Positions 51,585 to 59,468 of a stretch of DNA of 64,000 nt are shown in pieces. Origin of the DNA: Sphingomonas abietis (GTDB lineage Bacteria > Pseudomonadota > Alphaproteobacteria > Sphingomonadales > Sphingomonadaceae); the NCBI RefSeq assembly GCF_027625475.1, contig NZ_CP115174.1:806001-870000 (forward strand), read 5' to 3'. Position numbers and translations under genes: made by a program. Below the pieces are notes generated by a model. That model was given only the letters and a program-made list of their open reading frames with translations. It did not search any database and was not told the origin of the DNA. The first letter of the stretch is position 1, and each line of letters opens with the position of its first letter.

Positions 51585-52970
51585 ATGAGGCGGCACTTCG
51601 CCGCCATCGGCCGCTTCCTCACATTGCTGCTGCTGAGCCTGCTCGTCGCCGGCCGGCCGGTGCTGGCGCAGGACAGCGACCCCCAGATCCTGCGCGATAC
51701 CGAGACCGAGGCGTTTCTCGCCGATATCGCCGCGCCGATGGCGAAGTCCGCCGGGCTGGCGCCGGGCGCCCTCCAGGTCGTGGTGATCGCCGATCCCGAG
51801 ATCAACGCCTTCGTGGCGGGCGGGCAGACGATCTACATCAATTCCGGCCTGATCCTCGCCGCCGACAACGCCAATGAGGTGGAAGGCGTGATCGCCCACG
51901 AGCTCGGCCATATCGAGGGCGGCCACGTTCCGCTCCAGAATCAGGGCACGCGCCCGGCCGGGCGCATCCTGCTGCTGTCGCTCCTCGCCGGGATCGCGGC
52001 GGCGGCGGCGGGTGCGCCCGGCGCCGGCCTCGCCGCATTCGGGGCCGGCTCGACGATCGCGCAGAGCCATGTGCTCGCCTTCAGCCGCGCCGACGAGGGC
52101 AGCGCCGATGCCTCCGCCGTCCGCCATCTCAACGACGCGCATCTCTCCGGCAAGGGGATGATCAGTTTCTTCGGCAAGCTCAAGCAGGAGGAATATCGCC
52201 TCACGCCGGCCGACTATACGATCGATCCTTATGCCCAGACTCACCCGATGACCGCGGATCGCGAGGCGGCGCTGGATGCCGATCTCGAAAAATCGCCTTG
52301 GTGGAACGCGCCGCAGGATCCCGCCAAGCAGGCCCGTTTCCTGCGCGTGAAGGCCAAGCTCGCCGGTTATGTGCAGGATCCGATCACGACCCTGCGCAAG
52401 ATGCCGGAGAGCGACCAGTCGGTGCCCGCGCATTATGCCCGCGCCTATGCGTGGCATCGCGCCGCCTATCCGGACAAGGCCGATGCCGAAGCCGATGCCC
52501 TGCTCCGCACTGCGCCGCTCGACCCTTATTTCAACGAGTTGAAGGGCCAGATCCTGCTCGAGAACGGCCATCCCAAGGAGGCGCTGGCGCCGTTGCGGAT
52601 CGCGGTCGCGCAATCGCATCAGGCGCCGTTGATCTCGGCCCTGTTCGGGCAGGCGCTGATCGCCACCGACGATCCCGCCAACTTCGCCGAAGCCGAGACG
52701 GTGCTGAAGGTCTCGGTCGACAAGGATCGCGAAGACCCGCTCGCCTGGTATGCGCTCGGCGCGGTCTATGCCCAGCGCGGCGACGAGCCCCATGCCGCGC
52801 TCGCCGCCGCCGAACGCTATGCGATGAACGGCGAGGACGCACTCGCCCGCACCAACGCCGAACGCGCGCTGCTCGGTCTCAAGACCGGCACCCGCGACTA
52901 TCTGCGCGCGGAGGACATCGCAGTCACCTCGCGCAACAACATGGACAGCAGGTACGGCAAGAAGAAATGA
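51585..52970 (+). CDS. M48-family periplasmic metalloprotease with TPR region (BepA-like)
   Basis: A 461-residue exported protease. A Sec signal peptide (RFLTLLLLSLLVAGRPVLAQ) supports the ATG used; in-frame starts at 51528 and 51546 would bury it. The zinc site is HELGHIEGGH (His105, Glu106, His109) and the third ligand Glu is probably in RADEGSADASAVRHL. The C-terminal 200 residues have TPR-like helices (YARAYAWHRAAYPDKADAEADALL, ALAPLRIAVAQS). Similar proteins check outer membrane protein assembly. It overlaps the DsbA-like gene by 4 bases. Confidence 0.9.
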   Translation: MRRHFAAIGRFLTLLLLSLLVAGRPVLAQDSDPQILRDTETEAFLADIAAPMAKSAGLAPGALQVVVIADPEINAFVAGGQTIYINSGLILAADNANEVEGVIAHELGHIEGGHVPLQNQGTRPAGRILLLSLLAGIAAAAAGAPGAGLAAFGAGSTIAQSHVLAFSRADEGSADASAVRHLNDAHLSGKGMISFFGKLKQEEYRLTPADYTIDPYAQTHPMTADREAALDADLEKSPWWNAPQDPAKQARFLRVKAKLAGYVQDPITTLRKMPESDQSVPAHYARAYAWHRAAYPDKADAEADALLRTAPLDPYFNELKGQILLENGHPKEALAPLRIAVAQSHQAPLISALFGQALIATDDPANFAEAETVLKVSVDKDREDPLAWYALGAVYAQRGDEPHAALAAAERYAMNGEDALARTNAERALLGLKTGTRDYLRAEDIAVTSRNNMDSRYGKKK

Positions 52971-53710
52971 GCATCGGTTGGAAACGAGCGGCGGGCGGCC
53001 TCGGCGCGGCAGCCCTGGGAGCGATCGCCACGGTCGCGGTGATGAGCGGCAGCGGCCATGGCGGTCACGGTGGCGCGCCCGATCCGGCGGCGACCGGCGC
53101 GATCGTGCGCAGCTATATCCTCGATCATCCCGAGATCATCCCCGAGGCGATGGGCCGCTTGCAGGACCAGCAGACCGCCCAGGCGATCGCCGCCAACCGC
53201 GCGCAGATCGAGGCGCCGTTCGCGGGCGCCTTCGCCGGCAATCCCAAGGGCGACGTCACTCTGGTCGAATATTTCGATTATGCCTGCGGCTATTGCCGGC
53301 AGAGCGTGGCGGATGTCGATCGGCTGGTGGCCAGCGATCCCAAGCTCCGCGTCGTCTACAAGGAATTGCCGGTGCTGGACGGCGCGATCAGCGACAGGGC
53401 GGCGCAGATCAGCCTGGTCGCGGCCAAGGCCGGCAAGTTCGGCGCCTATCACCACGCGGTCTATAACGGCACCGGCCCGCTCTCCGACGCACGCATGGAC
53501 GCGGCGGCGAAGGCGGTGGGCGTCGACACCGCCGGCCTGGACAGCGCCGATATCGTCAACGAGATCAACGCCAACCTCACCACCGGCAAGAGCCTCCACA
53601 TGTCCGGCACGCCGACCTTCGTGGTGGGCGACCAGCTGCTCTCCGGCGCGGTGGGCTATGATGCGCTGAAGGAGGCGGTGGACAAGGCGCGGGCCGCGAA
53701 GACGGCGTGA
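52967..53710 (+). CDS. DsbA-family thiol:disulfide protein
   Basis: A 247-residue periplasmic thioredoxin-fold protein with an uncleaved or signal-type N-terminal helix (GGLGAAALGAIATVAVMSG), a His/Gly stretch, an N-terminal helical extension, the active site CGYC (Cys107/Cys110) in FDYACGYC and the cis-Pro motif SGTPTF. It is of the BdbD/ScsC-like group and may oxidise or isomerise disulfides. Coupling to the M48 protease suggests a shared envelope quality-control role, by inference. Confidence 0.9.
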   Translation: MSIGWKRAAGGLGAAALGAIATVAVMSGSGHGGHGGAPDPAATGAIVRSYILDHPEIIPEAMGRLQDQQTAQAIAANRAQIEAPFAGAFAGNPKGDVTLVEYFDYACGYCRQSVADVDRLVASDPKLRVVYKELPVLDGAISDRAAQISLVAAKAGKFGAYHHAVYNGTGPLSDARMDAAAKAVGVDTAGLDSADIVNEINANLTTGKSLHMSGTPTFVVGDQLLSGAVGYDALKEAVDKARAAKTA

Positions 53711-53807
53711 GAGGGCATTTAGGCGGGGACTAACGGCGTCCCTGTCGGCCGGCGTCGGGCATGCCGGGTCCATTGTGGACGGCTCGATCCTGCCGTCCCA
53801 AGCCTGC

Positions 53808-54164
53808 TTACGCCGCGCCGGCCGGGACGTCGCGCAGAAGCAGCCGAGACCCGACCTCGACGATCGCGCGGATCGCCGGGAGCAGTTCGCGTCCCAGCGG
53901 GGTCAGCTCATATTCGACCGTCGGGGGCGACGTCGGCATCACAGTCCGCGTCAATACGCCACGCTGCTCGAGGTCGCGTAACCTGCTCGTGATGACCTTG
54001 GCCGAAATGAACGGACAGTCCCGGCGAAGCTCGGAGAAGCGGCGCGCGCCTTCGCTGAGAGCCCAGAGCAATTCGGGCGTCCACAGCCCGCCAAGCAAGC
54101 CCATGCATTTCGACATCGGGCAACCCGGCAGCGCCTGAACCTTGCTTCTGAGCTTCAGTACCAT
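53808..54164 (-). CDS. HxlR-family transcriptional regulator
   Basis: A 118-residue winged-helix protein with the family core GGLWTPELLWALSEGARRFSELRRDCPFISAKVITSRLRDLEQRGVLTR and an N-terminal cysteine pair (GCPMSKCMG) of the kind used for redox or quinone sensing in this family. AAGGAG precedes the ATG. It is divergent from the azoreductase and probably represses it. Confidence 0.92.
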   Translation of the reverse strand: MVLKLRSKVQALPGCPMSKCMGLLGGLWTPELLWALSEGARRFSELRRDCPFISAKVITSRLRDLEQRGVLTRTVMPTSPPTVEYELTPLGRELLPAIRAIVEVGSRLLLRDVPAGAA

Positions 54165-54184
54165 CGGCCCGTCTCCTTCGGCTG

Positions 54185-54226
54185 GTTTCCGGTTGGTAAC
54201 CGGAAACGACACGTAACCCCAGGTTA
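54185..54226. promoter_or_regulatory. Two palindromes in the HxlR/azoreductase divergent promoter
   Basis: GTTTCCGGTT-GGT-AACCGGAAAC (54185-54207) is a perfect 10-bp inverted repeat, followed by TAACC-CCA-GGTTA (54214-54226). Both share the spacing of 3 bases and an AACC/GGTT core, as expected for a dimeric regulator, most likely the divergent HxlR protein. Confidence 0.65.
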
Positions 54227-54346
54227 GGAAGTTTCCAAGAGTAACCTCTCGGGATATGACGCGAGGGACCGATCGGCACATCTTTCCGGCGGCCTTTTCT
54301 CTAAGCCGGGGCGGATCGTCCCCCCTAAGTTGGAAGCAGACACACC

Positions 54347-54940
54347 ATGCAGGTTCTCGTTCTCCAAACCAGTCTTCGTGGCGCCGATTCGGCGAGCCGC
54401 GCGCTCGTCGATACCTATCTGAACACGCTTCAGGCCCATCATCGCGATGTGACGATCACGGTTCGCGATCTCGCGAGCCAGCCGATTCCGCATCTCCCCG
54501 CGGCACTGATACCGGTGCAGCTCGGTTTGAGCGAAGGTGCCGATGAATCCGCCGCGCTGGCGGAAGAATTGATCGTCGAACTGGAACGGGCCGACATCGT
54601 CGTGATCGGCGTAGCATTCTACAATTTCATGATCTCGTCGTCGTTGAAGGCGTGGTCCGATTATGTCGTGCGGGTGCGCCGCACGTTCGTCTATGGCGCC
54701 GAAGGGCCGATCGGGCTTCTCCCCGCAGGCAAGAAGGTCATCGCGTTCATGGCCAGTGGCGGCGTCTACAGCGCCGGGCCGGCCGCCGCGATGGACCTTG
54801 CCATCCCCTATCTGCGCACGATCTTCGGCTTCATCGGAATCACCGACGTCGAGGTGGTGCGCGCCGAAGCGCAGGCCGATCCCACCGCCGGCCCGGTGGC
54901 TCTGGACAGGGCTCTGGAGGCGGCCAGGCTGTTTGCCTGA
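54347..54940 (+). CDS. FMN-dependent NADH:quinone oxidoreductase/azoreductase
   Basis: A 197-residue flavodoxin-fold enzyme of the AzoR family: VLQTSLRGADSASRALVDTYL at the FMN phosphate site, NFMISSSLKAWSDYVVRVRRTF (family MYNFxIPSxLKxWxD block) and ASGGVYSAG. It reduces quinones or azo compounds by two electrons, probably for detoxification. Divergent from a regulator of the quinone-sensing type, which fits. Confidence 0.92.
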   Translation: MQVLVLQTSLRGADSASRALVDTYLNTLQAHHRDVTITVRDLASQPIPHLPAALIPVQLGLSEGADESAALAEELIVELERADIVVIGVAFYNFMISSSLKAWSDYVVRVRRTFVYGAEGPIGLLPAGKKVIAFMASGGVYSAGPAAAMDLAIPYLRTIFGFIGITDVEVVRAEAQADPTAGPVALDRALEAARLFA

Positions 54941-55388
54941 CCCGGCACCCGAAGCGATGCATCGAACTGCGGCGACCGGAGGGGGATGAATCGATAGTCG
55001 GGGTTTGTCCGCATCTTGGCCGTTCGCCCGGAGCGTGTCGAAGCCTGCCCTGAGTGCCGGCCCTGGCGGGCCGTCGAAGGGGACCGTCCTTCCAGCATGG
55101 CAGAAGATGCCAGGACGGTGCTTCGATACGTTCAGCCCGAACGGATCGTGACGACCGGCCCGGAATGTCGATGCGCCCGCGCCTCGGGACGGCGGTGCAA
55201 AAGGCGGGGCAGAAGCCCTGGCGATGTCCGCCTTACGACATGATGGGCGCGTGAACGGCATGGGCCGGGCCGGACGATGCTTCGTCTCGCGGGCGCCCGC
55301 GGACGGGTTTTCATCTCGAACAGGCCGAGCAAGTCGACGCCTGCCGTCCGCTTCGGGTCATGCTGTTCACGTCGATGAAGGCGGTGCG
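54941..55388. other. Non-coding gap with a long inverted repeat
   Basis: About 450 bases after the azoreductase gene with no convincing gene. It is mostly the family D repeat described separately and a stretch downstream of the holin gene. Confidence 0.5.
55020..55144. repeat. Inverted intergenic repeat, family D (CCGTTCG...TCGAAGC)
   Basis: CCGTTCGCCCGGAGCGTGTC plus GAAGCC (55020-55045) pairs imperfectly with GTGCTTCGATACGTTCAGCC plus CGAACGG (55118-55144). An inner repeat ACCGTCCT/AGGACGGT (55083-55119) lies between the arms. Confidence 0.75.
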
Positions 55389-55691
55389 TCATGGTCGCGG
55401 CGTCTTGGCGCGGCCCCATTCGCGGACCACCGTATAGCCGAGATAGCCGGTGCCGAAGAGCGCATAGAGCGGCTCGGGTATGGCGTTCAGATAGGCGGCG
55501 AAGGCACGGGTGCAGACCGCTGCGGTGTCCGGACTGGCCGCGGCGATCGCCGCCATCGGGAAGGCGCCGAGCAGCAGCCCGTACATCACATAGAGGAAGG
55601 CCGGGCGGGCGCGGCTGGTGAAGGGATCGGCGGAGAGATCCTCGATGTCCAGCGGCGTGCCCACGGGCGGAGGAGAGGGGGCATCGGCCAT
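55389..55691 (-). CDS. GTA-type three-TM holin
   Basis: A 100-residue protein with a polar N-terminus (DIEDLSADPFTSRARPAFLYVMYG) and three short hydrophobic segments ending in EWGRAKTPRP. This matches the family of three-TM holins found with gene transfer agents in Alphaproteobacteria. It would open the inner membrane to release endolysin. Its start overlaps the endolysin stop (TGATG). Confidence 0.82.
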   Translation of the reverse strand: MADAPSPPPVGTPLDIEDLSADPFTSRARPAFLYVMYGLLLGAFPMAAIAAASPDTAAVCTRAFAAYLNAIPEPLYALFGTGYLGYTVVREWGRAKTPRP

Positions 55692-56230
55692 CAGCCGATC
55701 CGGTTCGCGAGCCAGCCGTAGAGAAACGCTTCGTCGGCCGGCCGGGCCTCCGCCAGCGCGACATAGCGCTCACCCTGCAGCGCATCGAGCGCCTTCACCA
55801 ATATGGTTTCTCCGGCAACCCCGCGCACACGCAGGAAGGCCTTGAGCGCGGTGAGGGCGGCGGCATCGATCACGCCGGCGGCGGCGATGTCGGGATAGTC
55901 GGCGCCGTTGCGGTTGAGCGCATTGAGCGCACGCCGCAGGAAGCCGGCAGCGGTGCCGGTGCCCATGTTCGCGCCGGTATCGAACAATTCGGCCGCCACC
56001 TTCGGCGCCAGCGCAGCGATGCCGTCGAGTCCCGGCTTGGTCCAGTAATCCGCACGATAGATGGCGTTGGCGGTGGCGAGCGGCAGCCGGGCCATGTCGC
56101 CTGCATAGCCGTGCGCACGGGCGACGGCCTGGGTGATGCCGTAGCGGGTCGGCCCGCCTCTGTCGGCCGGGTGCGTCACATAGCCGCCCTCGCGGGCGAT
56201 CAGTTCGTCGATCAGCGGTGTCGGGTCCAT
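55691..56230 (-). CDS. GH108-type endolysin (GTA-associated muramidase)
   Basis: A 179-residue peptidoglycan hydrolase with the GH108 core IAREGGYVTHPADRGGPTRYGIT (catalytic Glu in REGG), AIYRADYW, AAELFDTGANMGTG and a C-terminal peptidoglycan-binding-3-like region ending AFLYGWLANRI. No signal peptide, so it needs the holin encoded next. It is the first gene of the pair and is read directly after ctrA. Confidence 0.9.
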   Translation of the reverse strand: MDPTPLIDELIAREGGYVTHPADRGGPTRYGITQAVARAHGYAGDMARLPLATANAIYRADYWTKPGLDGIAALAPKVAAELFDTGANMGTGTAAGFLRRALNALNRNGADYPDIAAAGVIDAAALTALKAFLRVRGVAGETILVKALDALQGERYVALAEARPADEAFLYGWLANRIG

Positions 56231-56408
56231 CGGCTCTGCTCCAGTGGGGCGAGCCGAATCATATAACCATAAAGGTTCATGTAGGAAAATGTTTTTTGCG
56301 CGGCGAGCCCAAAAAACGCTCGCGAAAAGGGCCGCCGCGATGATCTCACGGTGGCCCCCTTCGGGCTGTCACGCGACGAAACGGTTCGGGCGGGCCGCCA
56401 GGCGCCCC
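56231..56408 (-). other. Gap between ctrA and the endolysin gene
   Basis: This 178-base stretch holds an AT-rich segment (56274-56300, with TTTTTTG and AAAAAA runs) and a GCGAGC/GCTCGC repeat near 56306-56333 on the minus strand, the likely site of the lysis-gene promoter or ctrA transcript end. I could not find a full CtrA box (TTAA-N7-TTAA). Confidence 0.35.
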
Positions 56409-57110
56409 TCAGGCGACCTGCGCGGCGCCGATTTCTTGCGGATCGCGTAGCACATAGCCGCGGCCCCACACGGTCTCGATATAATTCTCGCCTTCGCAGG
56501 CGAGCGACAATTTCTTCCGCAGCTTGCAGATGAACACGTCGATGATCTTGAGCTCGGGTTCGTCCATGCCGCCATAGAGATGGTTCAGGAACATCTCCTT
56601 AGTCAGCGTGGTGCCCTTGCGAAGCGAGAGCAGCTCCAGCATCGCATATTCCTTGCCGGTGAGATGCACGCGGCTGCTGTCGACCTCGACCGTCTTGGCG
56701 TCGAGATTGACCTGGAGCTTGCCGGTCTTGATGACCGACTGCGAATGGCCCTTGGAGCGGCGGACGATCGCATGGATGCGGGCGACCAGCTCTTCGCGGT
56801 GGAAGGGTTTCACGACATAGTCGTCGGCGCCGAAGCCGAGCGCGCGGACCTTGCTGTCCATCTCGGACACGCCGGAGAGGATCAGCACCGGCGTCTGCAC
56901 CTTGGCGACGCGGAGCTTCTTGAGCACGTCATAGCCGTGCATGTCGGGCAGGTTGAGATCGAGGCAGATGATGTCGTAGTCATACAGCTTGCCGAGATCC
57001 AAGCCCTCCTCACCGAGATCGGTGGTGTAGGTGTTGAAGCCCTCGGCGCCGAGCATCAGCTCGATCGCCTTCGCCGTGGTAGGATCATCTTCGATCAGGA
57101 GCACGCGCAT
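56409..57110 (-). CDS. ctrA: Cell cycle response regulator CtrA
   Basis: A 233-residue OmpR-family regulator. The receiver has IEDD at residues 6-9, phospho-acceptor D51 in [19 protein letters not shown] and K in VKPFHREEL; the DNA-binding domain carries [19 protein letters not shown] and [11 protein letters not shown] with the GRGYVLRDP end. This sequence is diagnostic for CtrA, the master regulator of the cell cycle, motility and GTA-related genes in Alphaproteobacteria. Confidence 0.97.
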   Translation of the reverse strand: MRVLLIEDDPTTAKAIELMLGAEGFNTYTTDLGEEGLDLGKLYDYDIICLDLNLPDMHGYDVLKKLRVAKVQTPVLILSGVSEMDSKVRALGFGADDYVVKPFHREELVARIHAIVRRSKGHSQSVIKTGKLQVNLDAKTVEVDSSRVHLTGKEYAMLELLSLRKGTTLTKEMFLNHLYGGMDEPELKIIDVFICKLRKKLSLACEGENYIETVWGRGYVLRDPQEIGAAQVA

Positions 57111-57184
57111 CGTCTGTCCATCCCCGTCAGCCCGGCCACGCGGTCACCGCGCCAGCCTTCCGTTACGTTTACGGGTATGAAAGA

Positions 57185-57223
57185 AAAAGGTTAACGGGGC
57201 GTAAAGATCAAACGAATCCTTTA
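57185..57223 (-). promoter_or_regulatory. Candidate ctrA promoter elements
   Basis: On the minus strand upstream of ctrA there is a GANTC methylation site (GAATC at 57215-57219 on the plus strand) and a GTTAAC half-site (57191-57196) of CtrA-box type. GANTC control and CtrA autoregulation are known for ctrA promoters in related bacteria; here both are inferred from position only. Confidence 0.4.
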
Positions 57224-57279
57224 CGCGACGAGCCGGGCAGCCGTTGCGCTATGGCACGCAAGCGTGGCACGGAAGCCAC

Positions 57280-57951
57280 ATGCTGACAGACCATATTCTC
57301 TTCATCGACGCCGAGGCGATCGTGATCGACAAGCCGGCGGGCCTGCCGGTGGACACGCCGCGCGATGGCTCGCCGAGTGTGGAGACTGCGCGCGAATCCT
57401 TGCTTTTCGGTTTCCAGCGGCCGCCGCTGGCGGTGCATCGTCTCGATCGCGACACCTCGGGCTGCCTGCTGCTCGCGCGCAACCCGCGCGCCCACAAGCG
57501 CTTCGCCGCCGCGTTCGAGGCGGGGCTGGCGGACAAGACCTATCTGGCCGTGCTGGACGGGGTGCCGGCGGACGAGGGCGGCCGAATCGCGCTGGCGCTG
57601 TCCAAATATTCGACGCGGGCCGATGGCTGGCGGATGGTGCCCGACGCCAGGGGCAAGGCGGCGACCACCGATTGGCGGGTGCTGGGCGTGGCGGACGGCC
57701 GTGCGCTGGTCGAGTTCCGGCCGCAGACCGGGCGCACCCACCAGCTGCGCGTCCATGCCGCCGAAGGGATCGGCATCCCGATCCTCGGCGATCCGGTCTA
57801 TGGGCAGGGCGGCAAGGAAGGGGCGTCGATGATGATGCTTCATGCCGTGCGGCTGGGCCTGCCGCGCGATCCCCATCCGGCGATCGCCGCCGAGGCGCCG
57901 CTGCCGCCGAGCTTCGCGCCGTGGGCGAGCCTGCTCGATGCCGACGCCTGA
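57280..57951 (+). CDS. RluA-family pseudouridine synthase
   Basis: A 223-residue synthase without an S4 domain. It has VIDKPAGLPVDTPRDG, catalytic HRLDRDTSG, TYLAVLDG and PQTGRTHQLRVHAAEGIGIPILGDPVYG. The short form resembles RluA itself, which modifies 23S rRNA and tRNA. The ATG (MLTDHIL) is preceded by GGAA; an ATG 36 bases upstream is less likely. It overlaps the next gene by 14 bases. Confidence 0.9.
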   Translation: MLTDHILFIDAEAIVIDKPAGLPVDTPRDGSPSVETARESLLFGFQRPPLAVHRLDRDTSGCLLLARNPRAHKRFAAAFEAGLADKTYLAVLDGVPADEGGRIALALSKYSTRADGWRMVPDARGKAATTDWRVLGVADGRALVEFRPQTGRTHQLRVHAAEGIGIPILGDPVYGQGGKEGASMMMLHAVRLGLPRDPHPAIAAEAPLPPSFAPWASLLDADA

Positions 57952-58351
57952 CCTCTATGTGATCCCCGAGGACGCGATCGAGGAGCGCTTCCTCGCCGCG
58001 ACCGGGCCGGGCGGCCAGAATGTCAACAAGGTCGCCACCGCGGTGCAGATGCGGGTCGACATCTACGCACTCGGCCTGCCGCCGGCGGTGTTCCAGCGGC
58101 TCAAGGGGCTGGCCGGATCGAAATGGGTGGAGGGCGGCTCGATCCTCGTCACCGCGCGCAGCCACCGGACCCGCGAGGCCAATCGCGAGGATGCGCGGGA
58201 GCGGGTGGGGGCGCTGATCGCCAAGGCGTTCGTGCGGCCCGAGCGGCGGATCAAGACCAAGCCGACCAAGGCGTCGAAGGAACGTCGCCTCACCGCCAAG
58301 TCGAGCCGCTCCGGCGTCAAGGCCGGGCGGGGCCGGGTATCGATGGATTGA
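57938..58351 (+). CDS. arfB: Alternative ribosome-rescue factor ArfB (peptidyl-tRNA hydrolase)
   Basis: A 137-residue release-factor-like protein with GPGGQNVNKVATAVQMR (catalytic GGQ at 25-27) and a basic C-terminal tail (KTKPTKASKERRLTAKSSRS) that enters the empty mRNA channel. It frees peptides from ribosomes stalled on broken mRNA. Family length is about 140 residues, a good match. Confidence 0.93.
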   Translation: MPTPDLYVIPEDAIEERFLAATGPGGQNVNKVATAVQMRVDIYALGLPPAVFQRLKGLAGSKWVEGGSILVTARSHRTREANREDARERVGALIAKAFVRPERRIKTKPTKASKERRLTAKSSRSGVKAGRGRVSMD

Positions 58352-58361
58352 GAGGGATCGG

Positions 58362-58784
58362 ATGACCCAGATGAGGATGAGTGCCGGGTGGATGCTCGCG
58401 GCGGGCGCGCTGGCGCTGGCCGGATGCCACCATGATGCGGACAAAGCCGGAGCGGGGGCCGCCAATACGGCGGTGACGAACGCCGCCGCGCAGCTGGCGC
58501 CGGCCGTCCCCGTCGGGTCCGCCACATCAACGCCAACGCCAAACCCGACGCCGCCGACGCTGGCGGATGCGGCGACCTTCGCCCCGCTCGGCTCCAACGC
58601 GGTCAAGGACGCCATTCACCGTGCGCTCCGCACCGGCCAGACCCAGCGCTGGCAGGATGGCGAACTCAGCGGCTATGCGGTGCCCAGCACGACGGCCGAC
58701 GCCCATGGTTGCCGCACGGTGCGCTACACGGTCGACCAGTTGCGCGATGCCGCGCCCCGATCGATCAACGCCTGCGAAGGATAA
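58362..58784 (+). CDS. Hypothetical lipoprotein
   Basis: A 140-residue protein with lipobox LALAGC (Cys near 22), then His/Asp residues, an Ala/Pro/Thr-rich linker and a C-terminal domain with QRWQDGELSGYAVPSTT and a Cys-bracketed GCRTVRYTVDQL...NACEG. The last part resembles 17-kDa surface-antigen-like C-terminal domains, weakly. GAGAGGG precedes the start. Confidence 0.75.
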   Translation: MTQMRMSAGWMLAAGALALAGCHHDADKAGAGAANTAVTNAAAQLAPAVPVGSATSTPTPNPTPPTLADAATFAPLGSNAVKDAIHRALRTGQTQRWQDGELSGYAVPSTTADAHGCRTVRYTVDQLRDAAPRSINACEG

Positions 58785-58862
58785 GGGCCGGGAATAAGCG
58801 CAGGGGATAGCCGAACGTCTTTGCCGGCCCTATCTGTCCGGCTCGATCCTGCGGAGCCTGCC

Positions 58863-59351
58863 ATGTTCGATTTCAAGCCCGACGCCGATGCCAATGCCGC
58901 CATGGCCTGGGCCGATCTCCACTCGGCGGTGGACGGCGTCACGTCGGGCGAGCGCGATGCGATCGCCAACATGGCCAATGTCGCCTCGCTGCTGTGGGAA
59001 CTGATCCCGGACCTCAACTGGGCGGGCTTCTACCGGATGATCGACGGCGAGCTGGTGCTCGGGCCGTTCCACGGCCGCGCCGCCTGCATCCGCATCGCGC
59101 TGGGCGCGGGCGTCTGCGGTACGGCGGCGGCGACCGGGGCGACCCAGCTGGTGGCGGACGTCCACGCCTTTCCCGGCCACATCGCCTGCGATGCCGCCTC
59201 GGCGTCGGAACTGGTGGTGCCGATCGTGATCGCCGGCCAGGTCGTGGCGGTGCTCGATCTCGACAGCCCGACCGTCGCGCGCTTCACCGCCGAGGATGCG
59301 GCCGGCGCCGAGCGGCTGTGCGCGCTGCTCGGCGAACGCCTCGCCGGCTGA
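58863..59351 (+). CDS. Free methionine-(R)-sulfoxide reductase (GAF domain)
   Basis: A 162-residue fRMsr that reduces free Met-R-sulfoxide. It has the GAF fold with NWAGFY, GPFHGRAACIRIALGAGVCGTA and VADVHAFPGHIACD. The three catalytic and resolving cysteines fall at C75, C85 and C109, with the same spacing as in the E. coli enzyme. GGAG precedes the ATG. Together with msrB at 22388 it covers both free and protein-bound R-sulfoxide. Confidence 0.93.
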   Translation: MFDFKPDADANAAMAWADLHSAVDGVTSGERDAIANMANVASLLWELIPDLNWAGFYRMIDGELVLGPFHGRAACIRIALGAGVCGTAAATGATQLVADVHAFPGHIACDAASASELVVPIVIAGQVVAVLDLDSPTVARFTAEDAAGAERLCALLGERLAG

Positions 59352-59468
59352 TCCAGATCGGGACTCGGCGTGAGTCTCCGTGCTTCCCGTGCCACCGGCG
59401 ACGATGTTAAGACTTTCCCCGATCATGGTCTGCGCGCCCGTCCGGCGCCGGCAACGAGGGGATGGGAC

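Noticed and set aside
55132..55785. Minus-strand frame of 217 codons over the holin gene
   Set aside because: Arg-rich product in a different frame from the holin and endolysin genes, both of which have family support.
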